From Microbacterium sp. SLBN-154 (GTDB taxonomy: Bacteria; Actinomycetota; Actinomycetes; Actinomycetales; Microbacteriaceae): a stretch of DNA of 64,000 nt. The notes below the pieces were generated by a model. It was not told the DNA's origin. It saw nothing but the letters and a program-made list of their open reading frames with translations, and did no database searches. Numbering within the stretch: position 1 is the stretch's first letter; each line of letters starts with the position of its first letter. Positions 36,275 through 43,844 of the stretch are shown piece by piece. Position numbers and translations under genes: made by a program. Where the stretch lies: assembly GCF_006715565.1 (NCBI RefSeq), contig NZ_VFNL01000001.1, forward strand, positions 2,728,001 through 2,792,000, given 5' to 3'.

Positions 36275-37918
36275 ATGGCTGACGGACCCCTCATCGTGCA
36301 GAGCGATCGAACGGTGCTGCTGGAAGTCGCCCATCCCGAGGCGGAATCCGCGCGGCACGAGCTGGCGATCTTCGCCGAGCTCGAGCGTGCGCCGGAGCAC
36401 ATCCACACCTACCGGATCACACGTCTCGGTCTCTGGAACGCCCGGGCGGCCGGCCACGCCGCCGACGACATGCTCGCCACCCTCGACCGCTGGTCGCGTT
36501 TCCCGGTGCCGCCGTCGGTGTCGCTCGACATCCGCGAGACCGTCGGGCGGTACGGACGACTCGTCATCCAACGCGACGACGAGGGCACGCTCGTCCTGCG
36601 ATCCGGTGACGCCGCGGTGCTGGCGGAGGTGTCGCGGAACAAGCGCATCCAGCCGCTCCTCATCGGCCACCCCTCGCCCGACACCTACGTCGTGGACGCC
36701 TGGGCGCGCGGTCAGATCAAGCAGGAGCTGCTGAAGATCGGATGGCCCGCGGAGGACCACGCCGGGTACACGCCGGGCACGCCGCATCCGATCGATCTGG
36801 CCGAGAACGGCTGGCACCTGCGCCCGTACCAGCAGAAAGCCGTCGAGACCTTCGCCGACGGGGGCTCGGGCGTCGTCGTCCTCCCCTGCGGCGCCGGGAA
36901 GACCCTCGTCGGGGCCGGCGCGATGGCCGAGACGAAGACGACCACCCTCATCCTCGTCACCAACACCGTCAGCGCCCGCCAGTGGCGCGACGAACTGCTG
37001 CGGCGCACGAGCCTGACCCCGGAAGAGATCGGCGAGTACTCGGGGCAGGCCAAGGAGGTCAAGCCCGTCACCATCGCGACCTACCAGATCCTCACCGCCA
37101 AGCGGAAGGGCCAGTACGCCCACCTCGCGCTGCTCGACGCGCTCGACTGGGGTCTCATCGTCTACGACGAGGTCCATCTGCTGCCCGCGCCGGTGTTCAA
37201 GCTCACCGCCGATCTGCAGGCACGACGGCGTCTGGGCCTGACCGCGACCCTCGTGCGCGAGGACGGCCGCGAGGGCGACGTGTTCAGCCTCATCGGTCCC
37301 AAGCGGTTCGATGCGCCGTGGAAGGAGATCGAGGCGCAGGGCTTCATCTCCCCCGCCGTCTGCTACGAGGTGCGGGTCGACCTGCCCGCCGATGAGCGCC
37401 TGGAGTACGCCGCGGCGGCGGATGAGGAGCGCTATCGCCTCGCCGCCACCGCACCGGCGAAGATCGACGTCGTCCGGCAGCTCGTCTCACGCCACCCCGG
37501 CGAGCGCATCCTCGTGATCGGGCAGTACCTCGATCAGATCGACGAGCTCGCCGACGCCCTGCAGGCACCCAAGATCACCGGGGCCACCCCCGTGGACGAG
37601 CGCGAGGAGCTCTACGGGGCATTCCGCGAGGGCGAGATCTCGCTCCTCGTGGTGTCGAAGGTGGCGAACTTCTCGGTCGACCTTCCGGAGGCATCCGTCG
37701 CCATCCAGGTCTCGGGATCGTTCGGTTCGCGTCAGGAGGAGGCACAGCGCCTCGGGCGTCTGCTGCGGCCGAAGGAATCCGGCCGCACCGCGAGCTTCTA
37801 CACGCTCATCGCCCGCGACACCGTCGATCAGGACTTCGCGCAGAACCGCCAGCGCTTCCTCGCCGAGCAGGGCTACAGCTACACGATCCTCGATGCCGAC
37901 GAGGTGGCGGCGGCGTAG
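36275..37918 (+). CDS. XPB-type DNA repair helicase
   Basis: 547 aa SF2 3'-5' helicase. The N-terminal damage-recognition-like domain comes first, then Walker A LPCGAGKT (K209), motif II YDEVH (298-301), the RED motif in TLVREDGRE, and the C-terminal helicase lobe with SKVANFSVDLPEASVAIQVS and SRQEEAQRLGRLLRP. This matches bacterial/mycobacterial XPB, implicated in nucleotide-excision-type opening of DNA. Encoded directly after its helicase-associated partner; likely leaderless. Confidence 0.92.
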   Translation: MADGPLIVQSDRTVLLEVAHPEAESARHELAIFAELERAPEHIHTYRITRLGLWNARAAGHAADDMLATLDRWSRFPVPPSVSLDIRETVGRYGRLVIQRDDEGTLVLRSGDAAVLAEVSRNKRIQPLLIGHPSPDTYVVDAWARGQIKQELLKIGWPAEDHAGYTPGTPHPIDLAENGWHLRPYQQKAVETFADGGSGVVVLPCGAGKTLVGAGAMAETKTTTLILVTNTVSARQWRDELLRRTSLTPEEIGEYSGQAKEVKPVTIATYQILTAKRKGQYAHLALLDALDWGLIVYDEVHLLPAPVFKLTADLQARRRLGLTATLVREDGREGDVFSLIGPKRFDAPWKEIEAQGFISPAVCYEVRVDLPADERLEYAAAADEERYRLAATAPAKIDVVRQLVSRHPGERILVIGQYLDQIDELADALQAPKITGATPVDEREELYGAFREGEISLLVVSKVANFSVDLPEASVAIQVSGSFGSRQEEAQRLGRLLRPKESGRTASFYTLIARDTVDQDFAQNRQRFLAEQGYSYTILDADEVAAA

Positions 37919-37925
37919 CCGGACC

Positions 37926-39140
37926 ATGAACAGCAGGGAGCGGCAGTACGACATCGTCCTGGTGGGTGCCACCGGTTTCGTCGGGCGCCTCACCGCCGCG
38001 CATCTCTCGCGCAGCGCCGGAGAGGGCGCGCGCATCGCCCTGGCGGGCCGCTCCCCCGAGCGTCTCGCAGCCCTCCGCCGGGAGCTGGATGTCCCGTGGG
38101 ACACCCTCACCGTCGATGTCGACGACGCCGCTTCCGTCGATGAGGTGGCCGCGTCCACGCGCGTGATCGCGTCGACCGTCGGTCCGTACGCGCGCCACGG
38201 CCTCCCCCTGGTGAGGGCGTGTGCGCGCGCGGGCACGGCCTACGCCGATCTCACCGGGGAGAGCACCTTCGCCGCGCGGAGCGTCGCGGAGGCGCATGCG
38301 ACAGCCCGCGACACCGAGGCCCGGATCGTCCACTCGTGCGGGTTCGATTCGATCCCATCCGACCTCGGCGTCGGGCTCGCCCACGCGGCATCCGGCGGCG
38401 GGCCGCTGGCCGAGGCGACCGTGCAGGTGCGCACCATCAAGGGCGGCGTGAGCGGCGGGACGATCGACTCGCTCCGCCAGCAGCTGCTCGACGCGCGGTC
38501 AGATCCCTCGGCCCGCCGCGTCGTGAGCGACCCGTACGCACTCACTCCCGGTCCCTCTCGACACCTGCCGGCGAGCAGCCGCCCTCGCGGGATGCGCCTG
38601 GACGAGACATCCGGGATCTGGCAGGCCCCGTTCGTGATGGGCGCGTACAACCAACAGATCGTGCAGCGGACGAGCTATCTCGGTGGCTGGTCCTATGGCG
38701 AGCTGATGCGCTATCGCGAGGTCGTCGACACCACGACCGGCGTGTCGGGGCGCATCATCGCCGCCGCGGTGTCCGCGGCGACCGGAGCCCTCGTCGCGGG
38801 GCTTCTGTTCCCTCCCACCCGCGCCATCCTCGACCGCGTCCTTCCGGCACCCGGGGAGGGACCGAGCGCGCGGACGAGGGAAGCCGGCCGGTTCACGGTC
38901 GAGTCGGATGTCTATCCCGTCGACGGCACCCCGACGCGCACGCGCATCTCGGCGCCCTATGATCCGGGCTACGACGGCACGGCGGTGATGCTGGGCGAGT
39001 CGGCGCTCTCCCTCGCGTTCGACGACCTGCCGTCCGGCGGCGGTGTCCTCACCCCGATGGCGGCGATGGGCGAGGCACTCGCCGCACGGCTTCGTCGGCA
39101 TCGCTTCACGGTGGAGACGGGGCCTCTCCCGATCGGGTGA
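37926..39140 (+). CDS. Saccharopine dehydrogenase-like / trans-acting enoyl reductase family protein
   Basis: 404 aa. N-terminal Rossmann fold (YDIVLVGATGFVGRLTAAHL), then STVGPYARHGLPLVRACARA, VHSCGFDSIPSDLGVGLA and the C-terminal membrane-associating segment near residues 270-300 (SGRIIAAAVSAATGALVAGL). This is the family that includes mycobacterial trans-acting enoyl reductase for phthiocerol/phenolglycolipids, but most members are uncharacterised NAD(P)-dependent oxidoreductases. ATG 37926 lies 8 nt after the helicase stop, so it is probably in the same transcript. Confidence 0.85.
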   Translation: MNSRERQYDIVLVGATGFVGRLTAAHLSRSAGEGARIALAGRSPERLAALRRELDVPWDTLTVDVDDAASVDEVAASTRVIASTVGPYARHGLPLVRACARAGTAYADLTGESTFAARSVAEAHATARDTEARIVHSCGFDSIPSDLGVGLAHAASGGGPLAEATVQVRTIKGGVSGGTIDSLRQQLLDARSDPSARRVVSDPYALTPGPSRHLPASSRPRGMRLDETSGIWQAPFVMGAYNQQIVQRTSYLGGWSYGELMRYREVVDTTTGVSGRIIAAAVSAATGALVAGLLFPPTRAILDRVLPAPGEGPSARTREAGRFTVESDVYPVDGTPTRTRISAPYDPGYDGTAVMLGESALSLAFDDLPSGGGVLTPMAAMGEALAARLRRHRFTVETGPLPIG

Positions 39141-39157
39141 GCCACGCCGCCCGAACA

Positions 39158-40054
39158 TCACGCCGCACGAGCGAAGAACTCCCGCATGGGCTCGACGACC
39201 CCGTCGGGGTTGTCATCGGTGGCGAAATGCGCGGCGTCCGCAATGGCGGCGAACTCGACGTGGTCGGCGAAGCGCGAGACATCGCCGACCTGCTTCCGGA
39301 CGAACGGGGCCGTCAACGGTTCGTCCTTCTCGCCGAAGCAGTACAGGGCCGGGACAGCCAGACGTCGCCGACGGTAGGCGCCCGCGGCGAGCGCCGGCAT
39401 CTCACCCCCGATCAGCAGCCCGCGGTAGACCTCGCTGATCGCGGCATCCTTCGCCGGGTCGCGCAGCGGGCGAAGGTAGGTCTGCCGCGTCTGCTCACTC
39501 ATCGGGGTGGCGACGTAGGGCGGCGCGAAGACCCAGTCCAGCGACGACCCCGCCCGGCGGTACCGCAGCTTCGGCACATGGCGCATCGCCGGCAGCATCC
39601 CCAATCCCAGCCTCATGAAGGGCGGGGGCACACTGAGGACGACCATGGCTCTCACGCGCTCGGGGTGGGCGTAGGCGAGCTGTGCCGCCACCACCGCTCC
39701 CATGTCGTGCGCCACGAGCCGCACCCGCTCCAGTTCCAGGGCGTCCAACAGCGCCAGCACGTCGTCCCGCATCGAGTACCGTGCGATCCGCGGCGACGCG
39801 GCCTCAGACCACCCGAAGCCCCGCGCATCCGGACAGATCACGCGATACCGCTCTCCGAGCGCGGGACCGACCCGGCGCCACTGCCACCAGTGCTGAGGCA
39901 GGCCGTGCAGCATGAGCACCGGCTCACCTTCTCCGCTCGTCGCCACGTGCGCACGAAGCCCCGGGATGTGGACGAACCGGTGCGCGAAGCCCGGAACGAC
40001 AGGCATCTCCGGTGACTCCGCGTCGAGCCCCGCCTTCGTCGTCTTCCTGTCCAT
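39158..40054 (-). CDS. Alpha/beta hydrolase
   Basis: 298 aa from ATG 40054 (three residues longer from GTG 40063). Motifs: LMLHGLPQHWWQWRRV (oxyanion HG), CPDARGFGWSE, and the nucleophile elbow LVAHDMGAVVA, where Asp occupies the Ser position (xHDMG). This indicates an epoxide-hydrolase or haloalkane-dehalogenase-type enzyme. A late acid FGEKDEPL and His DAAHFATDDNP complete the triad. Divergent from a TetR gene with a palindrome between them. Confidence 0.88.
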   Translation of the reverse strand: MDRKTTKAGLDAESPEMPVVPGFAHRFVHIPGLRAHVATSGEGEPVLMLHGLPQHWWQWRRVGPALGERYRVICPDARGFGWSEAASPRIARYSMRDDVLALLDALELERVRLVAHDMGAVVAAQLAYAHPERVRAMVVLSVPPPFMRLGLGMLPAMRHVPKLRYRRAGSSLDWVFAPPYVATPMSEQTRQTYLRPLRDPAKDAAISEVYRGLLIGGEMPALAAGAYRRRRLAVPALYCFGEKDEPLTAPFVRKQVGDVSRFADHVEFAAIADAAHFATDDNPDGVVEPMREFFARAA

Positions 40055-40067
40055 GACCCGCACGATA

Positions 40068-40082
40068 CTACTTTCCTAGTAG
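40068..40082. promoter_or_regulatory. Palindrome in the hydrolase/TetR divergent region
   Basis: CTACTTTCCTAGTAG (5-bp arms) overlaps the minus-strand TAGTAT box (40065-40070) of the hydrolase gene. Likely the operator of the adjacent TetR protein. Confidence 0.45.
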
Positions 40083-40139
40083 GATGTCACTACGCCTCTC
40101 GTATTTTCGTCCTCTTCTCCTCGTGATCGGGCGCGCCTC

Positions 40140-40145
40140 TAGGCT
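40140..40145 (+). promoter_or_regulatory. Leaderless -10 box TAGGCT
   Basis: TAGGCT, 6 nt, GTG at 40152. Confidence 0.55.
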
Positions 40146-40151
40146 CTGAGC

Positions 40152-40700
40152 GTGGCCACCACCAGGGACAGAGCCCTCGACGCGGCACTCGCGCTCGTCG
40201 GCGAGCAGGGCATCCGCGCCCTCACGCATGCGCGCGTGGACGAGCGCGCGGGCCTGCCGAAGGGGTCGACGTCGAACTGGTTCCGCACGCGCGACGCCCT
40301 CGTGGCCGGCGTGGTCACGCACCTGGCCGAGAGCGAGCGCGCCGACTTCGCCGGTGCGGAGCGGCCGCCGGTCGAGACGCCCGAGCAGCTGATCGAGGCC
40401 CTCAGCGCCATGGTCGCCGCCGAGACCGGCCTGTTCGCCGCCCGCACCCGAGCCCGATTCGCGCTCTTCCTCGAGGGAGCCGCCGATCCCGAGCTGCTGG
40501 CGCCGCTCCTGGAACAGCGCCGCGCCTACGTGGAGTGGGTGATCGCCCTGCTCGCACGGGTCGGTGCCCGCTCCCCCGCCGAGGCGTCCCGGTCACTGAT
40601 GGCGGCCGCGGACGGCCTCGTGCTCCACCGCGTGACCGTCGATCCCGACGCCGCCATCCGACCCGTGATCGCGCGCGCGGTGCGGGCGAGCCTCGACTGA
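40152..40700 (+). CDS. TetR-family regulator
   Basis: 182 aa. HTH region RDRALDAALALVGEQGIRAL, then THARVDERAGLPKGSTSNWF; a C-terminal ligand-binding helical domain follows. GTG start is fixed by the leaderless TAGGCT box. It probably represses the divergent epoxide-hydrolase-like gene via the palindrome at 40068. Confidence 0.85.
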   Translation: MATTRDRALDAALALVGEQGIRALTHARVDERAGLPKGSTSNWFRTRDALVAGVVTHLAESERADFAGAERPPVETPEQLIEALSAMVAAETGLFAARTRARFALFLEGAADPELLAPLLEQRRAYVEWVIALLARVGARSPAEASRSLMAAADGLVLHRVTVDPDAAIRPVIARAVRASLD

Positions 40701-40773
40701 GACGGCGCGACCGCGGAAGACCGCGCATCCCGCCTCTCCGCGCGATATCCAGACAGCGCGTATCCCACCTCGA

Positions 40774-40779
40774 CATAAT
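40774..40779 (+). promoter_or_regulatory. Leaderless -10 box CATAAT
   Basis: CATAAT, 6 nt, ATG at 40786; the closest match to TATAAT among the leaderless boxes here. Confidence 0.6.
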
Positions 40780-40785
40780 GAGGGC

Positions 40786-41478
40786 ATGACTGCACCCCGC
40801 ATCCTCGTTGTGGACGATGAGCCGAACATCCGCGATCTGCTCATCACGAGCCTCCGATTCGCCGGATTCCAGGTCAGGGCCGTCTCCAACGGTGCGCAGA
40901 CGATCTCGGCCGTGCTCGAGGAGGAACCCGACCTCATCGTGCTGGACGTCATGCTTCCCGACATGAACGGCTTCAGCGTCACCAAACGCCTCCGGGGCGC
41001 CGGCTACACCGCCCCCATCCTGTTCCTCACCGCCAAGGACGAGACCGAGGACAAGATCACGGGCCTGAACGTCGGCGGCGACGATTACGTCACCAAGCCC
41101 TTCAGCCTCGACGAGATCGTCGCCCGCATCCAGGCGATCCTGCGACGCACGATGCAGGCCGACGAGGAGTCGGTCATCCGCGCCGGCGAGCTGACGATGG
41201 ATCAGGACACCCACGACGTCCGCGTCGGAGACGTCTCCATCGACCTCTCCCCGACCGAGTTCAAGCTGCTGCGGTATCTCATGCTGAACCCGAACCGGGT
41301 GCTCTCGAAGGCACAGATCCTCGATCACGTCTGGGAATACGACTTCAACGGCGACGCCGGGATCGTCGAGAGCTACATCTCCTACCTGCGTCGCAAGATC
41401 GATCCCCATTCGTCGGAGGCGCTCATCCAGACCAAGCGCGGGTTCGGCTACATGCTGAAGGCCGGCAAGACCGTCTGA
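40786..41478 (+). CDS. OmpR-family response regulator
   Basis: 230 aa. Receiver domain ILVVDDEPNIRDLLITSLRF with phospho-acceptor D54 (IVLDVMLPDMNG) and K in LTAKDE; OmpR/PhoB winged HTH (LSPTEFKLLRYLMLNPNRVL; LRRKIDPHSSEALIQTKRGF). Paired with the downstream sensor kinase. Closest by eye to the MprA/TcrX-like actinobacterial regulators. Confidence 0.93.
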   Translation: MTAPRILVVDDEPNIRDLLITSLRFAGFQVRAVSNGAQTISAVLEEEPDLIVLDVMLPDMNGFSVTKRLRGAGYTAPILFLTAKDETEDKITGLNVGGDDYVTKPFSLDEIVARIQAILRRTMQADEESVIRAGELTMDQDTHDVRVGDVSIDLSPTEFKLLRYLMLNPNRVLSKAQILDHVWEYDFNGDAGIVESYISYLRRKIDPHSSEALIQTKRGFGYMLKAGKTV

Positions 41479-41531
41479 CGCCGGGCACCACGGCGCATCG
41501 CACGAGCGCCGGACACGACGAGGAGCAGACC

Positions 41532-43283
41532 CTGGGGCAACAGCCGGACGCGATCACGCGATGGTGGCGCGGCACGAGTCTGCGCACGAAGGTGACGGGC
41601 GTGACCGTGGCGCTGCTGGTCGTCGGTCTTTTCGCGGCCGGCATCGGCACCGCGATCTTCCTCCGCAACAGCCTCATCGCCAGTCTCGACACTCAGGTCG
41701 AGGCCCTGGCGACCACGGATTCCGCGGATCCGCTGATCGACATCGGAGTCGAAGACGGGTTTCTGCGGGCCCGCGCGATCCAGGGTGCGCCGCTGGCGGA
41801 CTACTTCGTCGCGGTCTACGACCGCAACGGTGAACTGCTGACGACGGCGGGGGGCCGAGGGGGAACGCAACCCCAGCCGGCGTTCCCCGCCACCTACCCG
41901 GTCGCCGACGCGCAGACCAATCAGCTGAACATCGTGACCCTCCTCTCCCGTAACGGTGAGGCGGAGTTCCGCGCGACGGTCGCCGTCAGCGAGTACCCGG
42001 GCGGGGGCGGCGTCTACTCCGAGATGGTCGCGCTCCCCGTCTCATCGGTGAACCGCACGATCGCCAACTACATCGCGATCTACGGCATCCTCGCCGTCAT
42101 CATCATCGCCGTCGCCGCTGCCCTCACCCGCTTCCTCGTGACCCTGACCTTCCGCAGTCTCGGGCAGGTCGAGACGACCGCCGACGCCATCGCCGCCGGT
42201 GACTTCAGCCAGCGGATGACCGACATCGAACCGAAGACCACCGAGGTGGGGCGACTGAAGACCGCCATCAACGCGATGCTGTCGCGCGTCGACGCCGCGA
42301 TCACGCAACGCGACGCCACGGTGCGCCAGATGCGTCGATTCATCGGCGACGCGAGCCACGAGCTGCGAACGCCGCTGGTGACGGTGCGCGGCTACGCCGA
42401 GCTCTATCGCATGGGGGGGATCTCGGGAGACGAGGCGACCGGCCAGGCGATGGAGCGCATCGAGAAGGAGGCCGTCCGCATGGGTCTCCTCGTCGAGGAT
42501 CTCCTCGCCCTCGCCCGCCTCGACGAACGAAAGGACGTCGCGATCACGCCGGTCGATCTGGTGCCGATCGCGCGCGACGCAGGCCTCGATGCCCGCGTCG
42601 CCTCTCCGCAGCGAACGGTGACGGTTCGCGATGCCACGGTCCACGAGCTCCGCCCTGCCCTGACGTCCGAGATCGATCCGGGTGCCGCCGGCACCGGTCG
42701 GCGCGGCGGATCACCCGCCCCCGCCACCACCCCGCGGCGCGGAGCCTCGCTGTCACGCCTGCGCCGCCGCCCGCGAACCGCCCCGGATACCCCCGTGGCC
42801 GCGGCCGATGCCACGCCTGCTCCTGCGCCGACCGCCGCCACCGCAGCGGCAGCCTCGGCCGTCGTCGTCTGGGGAGACGAGAATCGCATCCGGCAGGTCG
42901 TCGCGAACCTTCTGGGGAACGCGCGTCGGTTCACACCGGATGATTCGCCGATCGAGCTGCGCGTGGGAGTGGACCGCGATGCCAACCTCGGCTGGATCGA
43001 GGTGATCGACCACGGCGACGGCGTCCCCGACCAGATCAAGGACAAGATCTTCCAGCGGTTCTGGAGGGCCGACACCTCCCGCACCCGCGAGACCGGCGGC
43101 ACCGGGCTCGGCCTGTCGATCGTCGCGTCGATCGTCGACGCGCTGCACGGATCTGTCGACGTCTTCGACACCCCCGGTGGCGGTGCGACCTTCCGGGTCG
43201 GTTTCCCGCTGGCCGAATCACGGGATGCCACCGAGCACCTCCTGCTGGAGACGCAACCACTGCCGCGTCCTCCCCGGGAGTGA
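41532..43283 (+). CDS. Sensor histidine kinase with Ala/Pro-rich insert
   Basis: About 583 aa if read from CTG 41532, which has GAGGAG 6 nt upstream and adds the conserved RWWRGTSLRTKVTGVTVALL lead into membrane helix 1. The next standard start is GTG 41592, already inside that segment. Two membrane helices flank an extracellular sensor domain. HAMP, HisKA (FIGDASHELRTPLVTVRGYA) and HATPase_c (VVANLLGNARRFTP; HGDGVPDQIKDKIFQRFWR; GTGLGLSIV) follow. Between the start of the catalytic domain and its N-box is an unusual tract of about 70 residues rich in Ala, Pro, Thr and Arg (TPVAAADATPAPAPTAATAA). Encoded with the OmpR regulator. Confidence 0.88.
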   Translation: MGQQPDAITRWWRGTSLRTKVTGVTVALLVVGLFAAGIGTAIFLRNSLIASLDTQVEALATTDSADPLIDIGVEDGFLRARAIQGAPLADYFVAVYDRNGELLTTAGGRGGTQPQPAFPATYPVADAQTNQLNIVTLLSRNGEAEFRATVAVSEYPGGGGVYSEMVALPVSSVNRTIANYIAIYGILAVIIIAVAAALTRFLVTLTFRSLGQVETTADAIAAGDFSQRMTDIEPKTTEVGRLKTAINAMLSRVDAAITQRDATVRQMRRFIGDASHELRTPLVTVRGYAELYRMGGISGDEATGQAMERIEKEAVRMGLLVEDLLALARLDERKDVAITPVDLVPIARDAGLDARVASPQRTVTVRDATVHELRPALTSEIDPGAAGTGRRGGSPAPATTPRRGASLSRLRRRPRTAPDTPVAAADATPAPAPTAATAAAASAVVVWGDENRIRQVVANLLGNARRFTPDDSPIELRVGVDRDANLGWIEVIDHGDGVPDQIKDKIFQRFWRADTSRTRETGGTGLGLSIVASIVDALHGSVDVFDTPGGGATFRVGFPLAESRDATEHLLLETQPLPRPPRE

Positions 43284-43373
43284 GGCGCGGTCGTCCTCTC
43301 CTGCACAATCGGCGCGCGTGGGCGGTTCTCCACCGAACTCGCCGTCCCCGAGGATCAGGGCCTGTCGGCTCTC

Positions 43374-43379
43374 TAACGT
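43374..43379 (+). promoter_or_regulatory. -10 box TAACGT of the WXG100 gene
   Basis: TAACGT lies about 30 nt before ATG 43410, and AAAAGGAG lies directly before the start, so this gene has a leader. Confidence 0.45.
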
Positions 43380-43409
43380 GACGGGTGTCCACTTCGAAAA
43401 GGAGCACCC

Positions 43410-43697
43410 ATGGCCACCTACTCCGTCGACAGCGACTCCCTTCTCGCTGCGACATCCACCATTCGCGGCACCATCGACCGCATCCAGGCCGACACCCAGT
43501 CGATGCTCGCGCAGCTGACCCATCTGCAGGGCACCTGGACCGGGAGCGCCGCCGTGGCCTTCCACTCCGTCGTCGACCAGTGGCGCGCCACCCAGCGCCA
43601 GGTCGAAGACAGCCTGAACGGCATCAACACCGCCCTGGCCGCCGCCGGCCGGCAGTACGCCGACGCCGAACTCGCCACCGCGAGCCTCTTCCGCTGA
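43410..43697 (+). CDS. WXG100-family protein (ESAT-6-like)
   Basis: 95 aa, two long helices joined by GTWTGSAAVAF with the WxG at residues 43-45; the C-terminus YADAELATASLF carries a YxxxE-like export signal. WXG100 proteins are secreted as dimers by type VII (ESX) systems. No EccC ATPase or other ESX gene is in the window, so export would depend on a locus elsewhere. A strong Shine-Dalgarno and a terminator make it a single-gene unit. Confidence 0.88.
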   Translation: MATYSVDSDSLLAATSTIRGTIDRIQADTQSMLAQLTHLQGTWTGSAAVAFHSVVDQWRATQRQVEDSLNGINTALAAAGRQYADAELATASLFR

Positions 43698-43725
43698 CCC
43701 CCACACGAAGCTGCAGCGGAAGACC

Positions 43726-43757
43726 GAACGGTCCCTCCCCTCCCGGAGGGACCGTTC
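43726..43757 (+). terminator. Hairpin terminator after the WXG100 gene
   Basis: 13-bp perfect arms GAACGGTCCCTCC / GGAGGGACCGTTC (43726-43738, 43745-43757) with a 6-nt loop. No T run. Confidence 0.65.
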
Positions 43758-43775
43758 ACCTGTGCGGGCGTCGGC

Positions 43776-43781
43776 TACAGT
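43776..43781 (+). promoter_or_regulatory. -10 box TACAGT of the acyl-CoA ligase gene
   Basis: TACAGT lies 63 nt before ATG 43845, giving a leader of about 55 nt that ends with AAAGGATCGAAG. Confidence 0.4.
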
Positions 43782-43844
43782 CGAGATGAATCACCAGCGT
43801 CGGTGTGTTCGCCGGCGTTGCCCGCCCCCGGCAAAGGATCGAAG

